This document shows, one piece after another, positions 23,245 through 36,190 of a stretch of 64,000 nucleotides of DNA. The stretch's first letter is position 1; each line of letters starts with the position of its first letter. The stretch is taken from NCBI GenBank assembly GCA_014058105.1, contig JACGCM010001796.1, forward strand, positions 186,001 to 250,000, read 5' to 3'. The position numbers and the translations under genes are program-made. A model generated the notes under the pieces. That model had not been told where the DNA came from. It ran no database searches and worked only from the letters and a program-made list of their open reading frames with translations. The DNA is from Kingdonia uniflora (lineage: Eukaryota; Streptophyta; Magnoliopsida; Ranunculales; Circaeasteraceae).

Positions 23245-24520
23245 TTTAGCATCGTCTGTGGGAACGAAGTTCTCAATCCCATTATCTCAGAAATAGCCGA
23301 TTATCTCTCTACAGAATGTTACTTCCAGACCAGAGTACACCAATCACTCCAGTAGAAGGAAACACCGTACTAGTATAATTGTGGGCTATTCTAAACTCTG
23401 AAATAGAAAGGCGAACCACTCTGGAGAATCAGCTGGCAGGTATACAAGATGCATTAAAAGTTATTCAAGGATAACAGATTGTAACCCAGAAGAGCAAAGG
23501 CACGCTGCCAGCTGCTTCACGAGTTTTCATTCGAGACAGGCTTGGTCCTCATGCCAACTGTCTGGGAGGTGACGTTCGATCTAATCATAATCAACCTGGG
23601 GTCGAACCAGCCCAGGTATAGGAAGTTTACCAAGAAGTCGATAGCGGTTTTGCTAAAGTCAGGTTAGTAGAGGATCCACTCCATGGAAGAGTTTGTATTC
23701 CAGCACGCGAGCGACTATGTGAAGGGAGTGGTGACCACAACTCTTGCAAAGGAAGCATCCCACGCCAGACCATCACAGCTTGTCAATATATGACTCAGGA
23801 ACATGTTGAAAAGCATATCAAAGAATTGTTCGAAGCTCAGGTTCAAACCGCTAAAGGCATTCGCAACAGGTTACAGAAGAGCCCGATTGCTAATGAACTA
23901 TTGGATGGCAAAGTTTTTACCAATTTTCATACCCCAAAAATTCAAAAAAAATAGGGGATATGATCCCGTGGAGTCCGCTCAAGAATTCTAGGACGCTTTA
24001 GGCTTGCATTTACATCCAACCACATTTTATGCCATCTCTTTCCTACCACCCTGTAAGGTGAACCTTTGCGATGGTTCCACTCATTACAAGAAGGGTCCAT
24101 TATAACGTTTGAACAATTGTGGAAACTCTTCGTTAATCGCACAACAAAGACAAAGAGGAGAATCTGTATTCTCTATTTAGCCTTAAGCAGGTGCCAGGAG
24201 AGAAGCTCAAAACGTTTACTAATATATTTTTGAAGTTGGCCAAAAAGGTGGATCGACTTGATCAGAAAATTACTATTTTGGCCTTCACCAATGCTTTGCT
24301 CGTGGATAAAAGAGCGAAGGAGTACCTAATTCTAAATAAACCTACAAATTTGGAGGATATGATCGAAAAGGTTAATGGCTATATCAATCTCAAAAGGAAG
24401 GTATCTGAAAGACAGATAACTCAGAAATCAACCTTGACAACAAGAGATCAATCCACAAAGCAAAAGTTTAATCGTGCTGCTGATCACGGAGGAGATAGGC
24501 TCATATGCAAAGGGGGATTG
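23245..24520 (+). pseudogene. Gypsy gag remnant behind LTR copy A
   Basis: After the primer site, broken plus-strand frames read like gypsy gag: EIERRTTLENQLAG near 23400, then SPIANELLDGKVF and DPVE near 23880-23980, and GEKLKTFTNIFLKLAKKVDRL...NLEDMIEKVNGYINLKRK at 24195-24400, the end of a retrotransposon gag domain. At least four stops interrupt it. No protease or RT follows; the element is 3' truncated. Confidence 0.7.
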
Positions 24521-24573
24521 ATTACAAGTTTAAATTTCTTCCTTCTTCCATGATTGGACTGAAACACTGAGAT

Positions 24574-24598
24574 GAAGAAGAAGAAGAAGAAGAAGAAG
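24574..24598. repeat. (GAA)n microsatellite
   Basis: About eight GAA units followed by a short GTA run. Confidence 0.9.
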
Positions 24599-24875
24599 TA
24601 GTAGTAGAAGAGTTAAGGTTGAAGTTCGAATCGTTTGTTTTGCTGCAACAACAATACCTTAAACCCTGAACTTGAGTAGATCTCCAACATCAAAGAGAAG
24701 GAGATAGAAACCAAAAAATTCCATTCAATTCGGCAATTACTGGTTGAACGATCCATATCATTTATGTTATAGATATTTCATACAGTTTTTTGTGTTGTGC
24801 ATGCAGATCGAGTTGTAACTGAAATTGCTTAGACTTTGGTTAAAGTAATTATAATGATATAAAATTCTCATACAC

Positions 24876-25592
24876 TGGCAGAGCCACGTAGGAACGAGAG
24901 GGGGCAGTTGTCCCCACTGATATTTTATGAAATCTTCAATAACTATACTGAAGATTACCTGGAAATAACTGTGATGAATTTGGGAGCCTCCAAATTGCCT
25001 ATATTCACTAGTTTTGATGTTATTATAAAGATTTCCTAATTATTATATTTTATTTTCCCCAAAATTTTCTCTTAGTATCTTTCTCTCTATAAAATAGGCT
25101 GAATATATTCAGTAATTCTTGTCATTTTCTTCTCTATAAAGATTTTTCTTTTTTTTCTCAATTAAAAACAACAATGGATTCCACAAAACCTTAAATATAT
25201 ATTTTTTAAGTTGGTTTTTTATAGGGAACCGCAACCATGAGTTTCCAACCCCATGAGGTTTTGAACCTACGACCTCTCACTAGGTGGAGAGGTACTACCA
25301 CCACTGGGCCAAGAGCCCAATGGTAAACCTTAAATACATTGGCAGCAACAATAGATGCCACTAGTAGATACTATATAGCTTATCTCACAACTCTAGACTC
25401 CTATATATTATAGGAACACTTGTCAGGTTCTTATTTTCTTTCTCATGTTCCTAGTCTTGAGAAGGGAAAATCACATGTATATATTTACCGTATGCCAAAA
25501 AAAAATCGCGGGCTCGCTCCCCCAAACCCCCATTCTCCAATGCCTATATCATTTTTGCCCCCACTCACCTAAATTCCTGGTTCCACCACCGC
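24876..25592. mobile_element. hAT-type non-autonomous element
   Basis: Tips TGGCAGAGCCACGTAGG and, reversed, GCGGTGGTGGAACCAGG, flanked by TCATACAC (24868-24875) and TCATAAAC (25593-25600), 8 bases with one mismatch. The tips recall the CAGGGGYGGARCC ends of the large hAT element at 53227. No transposase is encoded. A SINE sits inside it. Confidence 0.6.
25198..25324 (-). mobile_element. tRNA-derived SINE inside the hAT-type element
   Basis: Flanked by a perfect 12-base duplication AAACCTTAAATA (25186-25197 and 25325-25336). On the minus strand the head reads TTGGCCCAGTGGTGG (box A-like) and, about 40 bases on, AGGTTCAAAACCT (box B-like), and the tail is A/T-rich at the left end. The length of 127 bases fits a short plant SINE. 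Confidence 0.78.
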
Positions 25593-25600
25593 TCATAAAC

Positions 25601-26589
25601 AAACCTTTTATCATCATGAGAGGTAAGACCAAGTATTCAGAATAGAAGGATGTTATAAAATTAGGGTAGAAAGTCGATACTACTTTCAAAAGTTAGTCAT
25701 TACTTTCCAATTACCAGGACTGATTTGTTTTGCCCCGGGGTTTTAAAGCAAAAATTGTGTGAACGATTATTTTCAAGGTTCATTAATCATTCGAGATCAT
25801 GGTTTCCCTGATCAATTTTTTTGATTGGGTCTTCTTACACCAACAAAATAATATTTATGCATGAGATAGTTGGATTAATTACCTGAACTTTGAATTAGGC
25901 CTTGTTTGTCGAAACCCTTCATCTAGTACCAAAGAAGAGAGGAATATTGGGTGATGAGAAAGAGTACTTGATATCCAAGAGAGTACTCACTTGCTGAGTG
26001 TTTGGATAAATCATACACATGCTTAGAAGCTCAGTATCCCTTAAATCCATTGTCTTTGAAATCTCATTATTTACTTAGCAAGGGTTATAAGACACAACTT
26101 CTCTACGCAAACAAACTGCCAATAGAACATCGAGTTGAGTACATTCTTCTGCCCCGCTAAATAAAGATGGAATGATATTAGTCCAAGACAGAAAGTTTCT
26201 ATAATAATTTGCATGGTGGTAAAAAAAATCAAACCATCAAAGCAAGGGTAAACAACTAATCTTATATCGATGTATCTTCACATTGACAACACTATATAGT
26301 CCATAGATAACAAATTTTAGAAACTAAAATTTTTATAAATAGAAGTTGAAAAAATAGATATTCAGCAGACGAATGCATAGGTACTGGTTGTTTTCTTTAA
26401 AAACAATAAATATTCAATCAAAGGTACTCTAGTGATGGCTGCAAAATAGTCAACATGGATTTTTGGGAATTTTTGTAGGGAATGATTGAATGAGTACCAA
26501 AACAATGAACTATATGCTTGCCTCAAGAAAATAAAAAATGGTTTTCTTCACTTATAATTTTCATTCATAAGCTTGATTTAGAACGATGT
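25601..26589. other. Noncoding, nothing recognised
   Basis: A/T-rich sequence; no coding frame, RNA gene or clear repeat. Confidence 0.35.
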
Positions 26590-28074
26590 GTAACATCCCA
26601 AAAATTTAGACCCTTACATTAAGTAACATAGAGATCTACTGATATAATAATGAATAGTAAATTGTAGACTTAGAAATGAACCTAGGTTACTGAATAAGAG
26701 TTGTAGAGTACGATCTTAGGAACTCATAGGATTTTACAGAATTTAAATCGGAGATTGGGTGTGGGAGTTATTGGCAAGTGAAGTTAAGGGATAAAACAGT
26801 AATTTGGACAGCTTATATGCGAAGTTTCGCGTGAAAAATATTATCATTGGCGTGCGATTATTAGCACCACGTGTTAAAGTTAGGAGCTTCCATCACCTAA
26901 CCAACGTGTCTTCATAAAAATAAAGGTATTTAACACCTCATACTTAGCTTAATACCACCTCATTCTTAAGAAAAACACCTCCTGCTTAAGTAAAACATCT
27001 CATGCGTAAGAACAACTATAGATTACCTTACACCAACACTTCATACTCCTTTGATGCTTAAAGAAAAGGAGAGTTATGATCTAAAAAATTTCACAATCAT
27101 ATATATCATTATCCTTTATGCCTAATCCATCCCATAGCCCACCTATCTTCAAGAAGAGAAATACTTTGAGGAGGAAGCTTTGGATTAAAGGTATAAGAGC
27201 TAAAATTAAAGCCATATATAAGGATGATTGAAGGCTAAACAAGCAAGCAACATAGAAGAAAAGCAATGAAGAATCAGAGGTTTCAAGAAATCGAGGAAGC
27301 ATTTGAAATTGGGGAAAACACGGGTAAAACAAAATTCGCAAAAGAGAAAAGTAATACCATCTCATAACTGTATGAATGATCTTGTAGGTTCATTTTCCTG
27401 ATAGTAGCTTGGTAAAATTATCGCTTGAGTATACAATTCATGTTTGTTGCTTTTATGAAATTCTTGCATATATAGTTAACTTGAATATTTTGTTATGTTG
27501 CTGGAATTTGAACTCCTGGAAATTTTCATTTATGAAGCTTAAATTTTGGATAAAGATTCATTAAGGTGTTAGGAAGTTGTGGTATAAATTTCAGAAAATA
27601 TGATTAAGGTTGAGTATAAAATTAATCCCATAATGGAGGAGTATATTAGCTATGCTTTGTTGGGAAAGTTTCTGGATCTCTTTTGTGAGCAGGTTTTGAT
27701 TCATTTACCATCTGATTTGATAATTGGTCTTGCTTGATGAATCATAGATTTGGGTTTTCTTGTTCTGTAGAATTTGACAGCTGTTCGATGGAGTTTTACA
27801 TAACGGGATATGCATGTTTTACAAGAACTACTAAAAACTGGATTTTTACGCCATCGTGAGTCATTTTGGAACTTACCTTTAGTTTTATAAAAATAAATGA
27901 AAATTTACCTTGGGTATTTGGTGATTAATTCAAGGTTGAAAAACGAGTGAGGTTTTTCAAAAATAATTTCAAACGAGAAATTTGTTTTATAAAACTGGGA
28001 ATGTTTGGACAAGTAAATTAGGAAATATCTTTTCTATTTACATTGTATGAGGGGTGAGATGCGACTAGTTACAT
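26590..28074 (+). repeat. Possible old LTR (TGTAACATCCC start)
   Basis: Begins TGTAACATCCCAAAAATTTAG, a frequent start for gypsy chromovirus LTRs, and a matching ...CTAGTTACA occurs at about 28074. No partner copy, primer site or target duplication is visible, so this is tentative. The open frame on the minus strand at 27081-27365 shows no protein likeness. Confidence 0.3.
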
Positions 28075-29220
28075 CGAGTGAGATAAGACTACTTTTGTCT
28101 CGTTCTACTTTACTAGGATTGGGCTTTGAAGTTCATCGATGTATATAGTGTGGTGAGAAGCTAGTCTTATCAACAACATGTACTAGGATAGTCTGGGGAG
28201 AGTGACAACATAGAATAGAAGCTCAGGCTAGTAATATATGGATACGACGTAAATGTTTTGAGATATAACATGACCAAGTGATAACATGACTTATCTGGTT
28301 TCAATCAAAGGAATCTAAGTTGGCCGACGAGGAAACCAAAGAATGCTTATTGGACAAGAGTGGGGTTAGAACATAAACTGAGCATCGTGCAAGCCACAAG
28401 TTGTCACTGCAATGGTTCAAAGAACTCGTAGTAACTAGGAATTCACATTGATGTATTGCAAGGGGATTCAACCTAGCTTACTTCTATAGAAGGCCACTAA
28501 AAAGGGTATTGTAGTAGCCTACTCGCAGCTATCCAGCACCAGTCGAATACTCAAAGGCTACATCGAAGCCTACCTAGAGACTCGAAGCCCAGCAAGACTA
28601 GCAGCGAACTCCATGAAGCCTTCTGAGTTTAATCAAATACTCAAATGCATCATCAAAGCTAACTACCACAGTCGAAGCCGAAGATAGACGGTCAGCACCA
28701 GAACTCAGTACCAATACCAGAACCAGTACTAGAGAGAATTTGACCATAGTAATACATGGTTAACGGCAGATATATCTGACAGCTAGCTCACCAGACAGAA
28801 CAGTAAAAACGAGCAGCCAGACAACTATATTATCAGAACCGACTCAACGTACAGAATAGCTATCCCAAAGGATATACATGAAATCTGACCTCCCATGGTG
28901 ACTCACTCCTTTCCTATCTCCTATAAATAGGAGGGGGGAGATACTATGAAAGGGTTAGAAAAAATCTCCCTACAACCTCCATTAAGATTATCTTCGAATA
29001 CCCTGTAACCTTCGCCTAACTCGAACCTCTAACTTGATATATAACATCATTCATTCAAATCCTCGCTACAGGTCATGGAGAACCCAATTAAAAGAATCCA
29101 CGCAAATATATTAGCATAGTAAACTAGCTGTTTATAGTCCTATATATTTGCCAAAGACCCTTAGCCTGAGGGTTACCTTCTAGGTGTAAGAGGCAAGTTT
29201 CCCCTCTACAAAACCAGGCC
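28075..29220. other. LTR-like noncoding region with TATA box
   Basis: CTATAAATAGGAGG at about 28920 followed about 150 bases later by ...CTCGCTACAGG resembles the promoter and end of an LTR. Short repeats of GTCGAATACTCAAA and TCGAAGCC lie at 28540-28690. No second copy is in the window. Confidence 0.3.
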
Positions 29221-29225
29221 CCTAC

Positions 29226-29495
29226 AGGTATAACAACACAAGGTACTCTTCCTTGGCAACAAAGGCTATCAAAATAAATGTTCCATAAGGGCAACAAGGT
29301 ATTCTGCCACATCAACATAGGCTGTCAAAATAGACGGTCTATTAAGATAATAAGTACTCTGCTTCGACAAAGAAACGGTTTATATGACAGCAGGGTACGC
29401 TAACTTGTCAGCTTAGGCTATCAAAAGAACCAACCTGAAGGGCAATGAGGTACGCTGCCTCACCAGTGTGGGCTATCAAAAGAGTTGGCCATCTT
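29226..29495. repeat. Degenerate ~56-bp tandem repeat
   Basis: About five units of 40-56 bases share AAGGTACTCTGCC, then GGCTATCAAAA (at about 29264, 29320, 29416 and 29469) and an AGGGCAA link. The third unit is shortened. Noncoding. Confidence 0.65.
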
Positions 29496-29554
29496 TGACT
29501 TAGATGATTTATGTCTTTCGAATGGAAAAATAAGGGAAAGGGTCGTGGGATCTT

Positions 29555-30990
29555 GGTGAGCTTTAGTCGGTGTCTCAAAGAGTGAATCTAATTAATAAGA
29601 GGTTTTTAGAGCCTCTAGCAAAATACCCGTTCAAAGTAAGGTTATTGAATTGTAGCACAGATGAGTGAGATCAAATCCACAAGGTGGTTTGGGAAAACAA
29701 ATACTTTCTAGGCCGAATTACGATTTAATATGAGATAAATCTAAGAAGAATAAATAAAAACTAATTATAAAACTTAATGAGGGAGAGAACTAAGGTTCAG
29801 ACTTCTCCTCTACCTTTCAAAGCACTAATCGATATATAACTAGATCCTAATATCTACACCTATCATATGTTCGTATTGAGACACATACGATGTTGTAAAA
29901 TAAACCACTAAATCTATGGTCAAGCATTTAGTGGTTATGCTTTTAAGAGATGGTGAAGAGTATCTTAGAGAATTATCAACTCAACCATGACTAGGCTTGA
30001 GTGAGTTATCTCTAGTGTTTCCTCTTGTTTAGATCTCCAAATAAAGTCTATGGTTAGTAACACTTGTATGTATCCAAAGTTATCGTACACCAAATCGAAG
30101 CTATGGTCAAGCCATAGATACGATGCACTAACTTATCAATTATAAAGTACTAAGAGAAAACTAATTAAAACCTAATTAATACCAACTATTGCTCATTCAA
30201 GAAGATGCCTCATTCTAGCCTTAGCTAGGAGATTAACCATTCATCTCGGACTTCATCGCATTAATAATTAATGAAGACATTAGCAAAAATTAAACTAAAA
30301 GAGAAGAAGAGACAATTAAATAAAACTATGACTTTATTTCTTTTAAACTTGCTTCTATATGAGATGCCCAATTTTTTATTTTTTATTTAAAGAAAGAGGA
30401 ATACATTACTGAATAATAGAGTTTACAAAAGATAGTGCCTCCAACGACACAAAGGAAGAAAAATCCGAGGAGAGGGCTCTCCTGGAAGCAAGAGCATGAG
30501 ATGCCCAATTACAATGGAGGGGAGGGTTCCTTTTATAGGAAAGGGAACCCAAAATTTAGAAACTATACATTAAATTGAAAAGATTATTTTCACAATAATA
30601 TCTTCTAATTTTACAACCAATCACCTAAGATTCTTGCATATAATTCATTTAAGTCATGTAGAGATCTTTCTTCATGGAAACTCTTGCATATATCTACAAT
30701 ATAAAATATCTTTAAGGATCTTGGATGCAATATATATTCTTTGATCTTATTCTCTAAGAATATGTGTACATATATTTCTTCAATTTTGAGACCAAATATA
30801 TTGTATCTTTGACTTTTTGTGCTATGAACTCCTGGAGATACTTTTACTTAACTTTAAGAGTTTGGTTTCAAATATCCATCTCTAATAGCTTAAATCAAAC
30901 AAACGTACATAAGTACCCAAAATTAAATATAACGGACGACTAAAATATATATTCGGGTATATTAAAAATGTCATAATTACGCGCTCATCA
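29555..30990 (-). repeat. Athila/Tat-like LTR
   Basis: On the minus strand it starts TGATGAGCGCGTAATTATG at 30990, close to the TGATGAGCG start known for Athila/Tat LTRs, and is preceded by a polypurine tract. The left edge is estimated. A 122-base LINE stub interrupts it at 30374. Confidence 0.6.
30374..30495 (-). mobile_element. 5'-truncated LINE 3' end
   Basis: A perfect 15-base duplication ATGAGATGCCCAATT flanks it (30359-30373 and 30496-30510). The plus strand begins with a T-rich run (TTTTATTTTTTATTT), i.e. an A-rich tail on the minus strand, preceded by TCTTTCTTTAAAT, the usual end of plant L1 elements. It has no coding sequence because nearly the whole element was lost on insertion. 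Confidence 0.75.
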
Positions 30991-32460
30991 AATACCCCAA
31001 AACTTATCTTTTGCTCGTCCAGAGTAAAATAAAATAATAACCACTATCACAGAAAGTGCGATTGCATTTAGCATATACAACAAGCCGTTAAACCTCCAGG
31101 TTTAGCTTGATGGATGAGTGTTGTCTCGTAAGGGTTTGCAGTGGCTATATCCACAAAAGTCAATAATGACCATTTAAACAATTCTAGAATATACATGACT
31201 CATTTCCTGTGAACTTATCCTTATTTAGTTGTGACAAAAATATTCCAATGAAAAAAATCCTTGAACTTGCTATTCTTTCGAGTATACCAAATAATATTTT
31301 AAGCTTATCCGAAACTAGAGGTACTACCTCAAGAATAGAAATATATTCAAGTATTTTGCTTTAGCTATATTTGAGTGTATAATGAAAATAGTTTTATCGC
31401 CTAATACGTTATCATGAATAATTTACTCAATTTTTTTCGGCAGTCAAGTTATTTATGGAATAAATTCAACGGTTAGTTCGATAAGTGCCTTAGTCAATTT
31501 ATCTTCATAGAATTTTACTTTTCTTTTCTTTCAAGCCTTTTCTTTTGAGTATATTATTTTTTAGTAAAACCTCCGTAACAAGGAGTTTTTGGTCGATAAT
31601 CCTTGCTAGTTGTCTAAGGTTGCCGGGGTGTGGTACCCCATGACCTAGACTCAGGATTCTCACAAGTAACATTTTCTTGTGCTCCTTTCACATAGTTCAT
31701 GGCCAAACTCAAGATTGGTGATAATTTTTCCTCTTTCAGTTCTTAATCATGCGAGTAGCCTTGTAGCGTAAAAGTTTTTAGAGCACATTTGGCTTCTTTT
31801 TTTCCATAGGAATGAACTTATTCTTAGATAGTTGTCTCCCTGTAGCAAACTATTCTTAACATAAATGCTTAATTTCTCATATACTGAGCAAAAATTTATT
31901 GAAGGTATTAAATACAAAACTACAGTGAAGTGCATATTTTCAAAATATGCCAAGTTAACTTGAATTAATCACTAATAAAAAGATAGTACATCTAGCTTAA
32001 GATAGTCCAAAATATTCTAGTGTATACTTGGTACAATTTCAAAATTTAGGCTTTTCTATAATATTTATGTCAAGGTAAAATCAGTTTAAGTGTTTGGAAA
32101 TTCGTCAAAAATATATCATAAATTGTCAAAATGCCATTATATCACTATTCTTCAAAAAGCATTTGAAGAAATAATTTTCTACCCCCAAACTTAAATCAAA
32201 CATTGCTCTCAATGTTTGAGAACAAGAAAATAAATGGAAGAAGAAAACTGATTTTTTTTACCTGAATGTGTCATGGGCTACCTCCCAAGAAGCTCTAAGT
32301 TTACCATTTTTAGCCAAACTAATATACCCATATATTTTAATGATATTGCAATAGTACTATAGGGGTACACAATATCAACTCTGATATACTGGATCATTTA
32401 GAAATATTATCTCTTAATCAAAAGTGTAGAACTCTAAGTACGGTTTTAATCGTTGGCCAT
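30991..32460 (-). other. Athila-like 3' internal region
   Basis: A polypurine tract AAGTTTTGGGGTATT touches the LTR at 30991. Near 32270-32290 the minus strand has GCTTCTTGGGAGGTAGCCC, the phrase that usually follows pol in Athila/Tat elements. No env-like frame longer than about 70 codons remains. Confidence 0.55.
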
Positions 32461-33335
32461 TAACCTTAAAAAATATTTTTGTTCTTAGGATCCTCCACCT
32501 CCACGACCCTATGGGGAAAAACAGTTTTAACCATAAAGGGGCCATGACAACGGGTTCGTAGTTTCTCGAGAAATAGACGAATCTTGGAGTTATAAAGTAA
32601 TACCTTTTGATTGGGTTCGAAGGTTTTTCGAATAATTAATTTATCGTAAAAAGCTTTTGTACGTTCCTTGTAAAATTTTGAACTTTCATAAGCCTCATGA
32701 TAGAGTTCATCCAACTCAGAAAGTTGAAGCATTCTCTTAGACCCAGCTTGGTCCATCTCAAAGTTAAGGGCCTTTGTGGCTCAAAGAGCTTTGTGTTCTA
32801 GTTTTACAGGCAAGTGGCAACCTTCCCAAAGACAAGTCTATAGGGTAACATTCCAATTAGGGTTTTATAAGCTGTTCGATAGGCCCAAAGAACCTCATCA
32901 AGACAATCTGACCAGTCTTTGCGATCAGTTCAAACAACTTTTTCTAAAATTCTTTTAATCTCCCGATTGGAAACTTCTACTTGACCATTTGTTTATGGAT
33001 AGTAAGGTATGGCAACTTTATGAGTGATGGAATAATTTTTTAATAAAGTTTTAAAAACATGATTACAAAAATGTTTCTCACCATCACTAATAGCTGCTCG
33101 AGGAGTGTCAAAATGATTAAAAATAGTTTTTATAAATTTGACCACAGGCTTATGGTCATTTATCAGACATACTACCGCTTCGACCCATTTGGAGACAAAG
33201 TCCACTGTGACTAGAATATAAAGGTTTCCGCGAGATGAAGAAAGTCCCATAAAATCTATGCCCCAAACATTAAAATGTTTAACAATATGAATGTTGTTTA
33301 AGGGCATCATGTTGCGGTGAGAAATATTGCTGGTC
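32461..33335 (-). pseudogene. Athila-like integrase fragment
   Basis: The minus-strand frame 33310-32993 reads NISHRN, FNVWGIDFMG, YILVTVDFVSKWVEAV and DTPRAAISDG, the catalytic core of an Athila-clade Ty3/gypsy integrase with its first two acidic residues. 32756-32466 carries the C-terminal region (DELYHEAYESSK, FEPNQKVLLYNS, GPFMVK). A stop separates the pieces. At 33335 it is cut by the LTR of the next gypsy element. Confidence 0.85.
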
Positions 33336-34063
33336 CTCTAAACGAAGAAATGAAATAAAATGAAATGAAGAACAAACACAATTGGTGGAAGAATTTCTCT
33401 TTTGGAGCTTCAATTGCTCAATGATTTGATTCCAATTGAATTACTCTCAAAAACCCAAAGTCTCTCTTACAAAAACTTGGATTGATCTAAGATAAATTTT
33501 ACCTTGCCTAAACCTTCCCCTTTATGAGGGTTACAAGTTCCTAATTACAAGATAAGACCATTATGCCCTTGAAACGCCTACAATATCAAAGTAAACGATA
33601 ATCGTTTGATCGAACCCATGGGTCATTCGAATGACTGGTTAAAATAAGCCTAAGAATAACCTCAACGCGAATTGATCTTATGGGTCTCCAGTTCATTCGA
33701 ACGACTCCAAATGTTGTTCGAACAACTTGTATATTTTAGCCTAAAAATTGCCTAAGCTTGAAATGGTATTCTGGGAACTCCAGTTTTATTCAAACAACTC
33801 CAAGTGTCGTTCGAACGACTTTGCCAATTTTTGCCTGAACATACTCAGCTCGAATTGGTCAAATATACTCAGCTCGAATAAACTCTTCTGGGAACTCCAA
33901 GTTCTATAGTCTCAGCTCGAATGGGTCGACTAGACTCAGCGCAAGTTGGTCTTTTAGGAATTTCTAGGTCGTTCTTCTCATAACTCGTTTGAACGACACC
34001 AAGGTTCATTCGAACGAGTTGACATCCTTTGAAGGGGTTCAATCTTTATATTCTCCTGGATTA
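33336..34063 (-). repeat. 3' LTR of gypsy-2
   Basis: Direct repeat of 38624-39336. At the right edge the element strand reads a polypurine tract AAAGGGTGGAGCCA followed by TAATCCAGGAGAA (TGATCC in the partner). It contains a cluster of CGTTCGAACGA-type motifs near 33640-34020. About 28 bases at its left end are missing relative to the partner. Confidence 0.88.
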
Positions 34064-35690
34064 TGGCTCCACCCTTTAGGATCCTTGAGCTCCTGCTCAA
34101 GTTAGAACTGGAGATGAGGAAATGCAGCTGTTCCCATTTCCTTGTTGTACCACTTTGACTTGCTAGGTAGTTGACCTTTCCTCCCAACTCGAAACGAATC
34201 GATACTACCTTGTCTTGTGGTATGAAATTTCCTCTCTAGAGTACTATCTTCCTATAATGGATCTTCTCTTTCCATCCATTGGTCATCAACTAACGGTAGG
34301 TGAGTGTCGATTGTAGAGTCTTCATCTAAAAGAGATGGCTCAAACAGTTTTAAATGCTCGACATTAATTACCGAATACATCTTCATGAAAGGTGGCAAAT
34401 CCAATTAGAATACGTTGTCACCAATATTCTTGAGTATAGTGAACGGGCCATAACGGATAGGCTTGAGTTTCTTACCTTCTCCCTTTAACCGTTGCTTACC
34501 CAAATGTAACCAAACTAGGTCGCCCTCATGAAAAGTGTACTCAACCCGATGCTTGTCGTGTAGAGCCTTATACTTCGCTTGAGTCTTTTACAATTGCACT
34601 TCAACCACCTCATGAATCTTGCTTATCCTCTCAATAAAATATTAAGCTTTAACTTGTTCATCATCTTCCTTCCCTGATACCATCTTGTCGCCAAGACTAA
34701 AAACCAAATCAAAAGGGCTATGAGACAAGTAACCCAAATAAACTTCAAATAGAAACTTCAAAGTGGAACCATGAATCGCCCTGTTAAACGCAAACTAAAA
34801 ATAGGGTAAACTCTCATCCCAAGTCTCAGGATGCTTAGAATGGAATCCCCATAATAAGTAAACCAAAGTGCGATCAACTACCTCTGTTTGCCCGTCAGTC
34901 TGCAGATGAAAAGTGATACTTCTATTCAACTTAGTATCCATCATCCCTCATAACGATCTCTATAAATGCTCCAAAAAATGGCTATCCCTATCAGAAATAA
35001 TAGAAGAAGGGAGCCTGAAATACCTCCAAACGTCTCTAAAAAATAATCGCGCTGCTCTTTCCCTGGTGACCATCTTTTGGCATGGAATAAGAACAATCAT
35101 TTTACTGAATCAATCTACCACCACAAACAAATAGTAATTTTTATACTTGGTCATGAGAAAACCACCCAAAAAATCTATCGAAATGCTCTCCCAAGGTCGG
35201 CTAGGAACTGGTAATGGTAACTACAGTCATAACTTATGATTAGAAGGCTTCGATATGTTGCATAACACGCAACCATGAACCATACGGCCAACATCCACAT
35301 GCATCTTTGGCCAATAGATATACTACCATAAATTTTATTGAGTCTTCACAATCACAAAATGACTAGCCACCCGTGAACAATGTGCCTCTCTGGTCCAATG
35401 CAAACGATCTCCACCCTCTGGAATACATAATAAACTATCCCTATAAAGCAAACCATCCTTCAATACATACTCACATGTCTTACCTTACAAAAACTTTTGG
35501 TGAATCACACTGAGCTCCATGCCATCGTCATACCATACAACATAATCAGAATGAACAATCGGCTGTATCTGCATAGCTACCAACAAAGCAGAAATAGTTG
35601 GTAATGGGGGTTGAGATAACATATCAGCCATTTTGTTGTCCACTCCTTTCTTATACTTGATCATAAGGGTAAACTGTTGTAGGTACGATA
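34064..35690 (-). pseudogene. gypsy-2 integrase and chromodomain region
   Basis: Between RNase H and the 3' LTR the minus strand holds broken integrase sequence: the zinc-binding region near 35250-35400, catalytic core pieces near 34880-35220 and the C-terminal LV.LRLPP-like region near 34430-34560. Stops are too many to give a continuous frame. The plus-strand frame at 34913-35134 is a shadow. Confidence 0.65.
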
Positions 35691-35691
35691 T

Positions 35692-36190
35692 TCACTTCAT
35701 ATGGCGAGGTTGCTGTAGTTTGGACTGTGTAGATAAGAACTGTAATGGTTTGTGATAAGAATGTACCACAACCTCCTCCCCTAATAAGTAACTCCGCCAA
35801 TGTTTCATTGATTGATATAATGCATAGAACTCCTTATTGTAGGTAGGATAGTTGCATACTACTCCTGTTAGTATTTCAGAATGGTAAGCAACCTGCATCC
35901 CATCCTGTAATAGAATTGCCCCTAATGTATAGTCTGACGTATCTATTTTAATCTTAAAAATCCGTTGTAAATTAGGCAACGCTAACACTGGCGCATCCGT
36001 AATCTTGTGCTTCAGCAACTGAAAAGTCTTCTCATGGTGATCTTCCCACATAAACTTTATATCGGCCTTTATCAAGGAATACAACGGTGAGGCTATTTGT
36101 GAAAAATTTCTAGTAAACTTTCTTAAATACTGACAAGAACCCATAAAACTTCTCACTTCCGTTACTGCACAGGGTCTAGGCCAATCAGTA
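35692..36190 (-). pseudogene. gypsy-2 RT end and RNase H
   Basis: The longest intact piece of this element: SFMGSCQYLRKF, PVLALPNL, KIDTSDYTLGAILLQDG, NYPTYNKEFYAL, HWRSYLLGEEVVVHSYHKPL. This is Ty3/gypsy RNase H, and wording such as YHSE..TG.V.NYPTY is like the Galadriel-type chromoviruses. The conserved first aspartate (DTSD) is present; the second is replaced by tyrosine in HSYHKPL (HTDH in the family). Confidence 0.85.

Noticed and set aside
24191..24553. 120-codon frame as a host gene
   Set aside because: It is the end of a gypsy gag domain behind an LTR and primer site, in a chain of broken frames.
27081..27365. 94-codon minus-strand frame
   Set aside because: Leucine/phenylalanine-rich chance frame in noncoding repeat DNA, no recognisable domain.
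33300..33345. ATGTTG next to both ends of gypsy-2 as a target duplication
   Set aside because: At the left the bases belong to Athila integrase coding sequence about 20 bases outside the LTR edge, so they cannot be a duplication.
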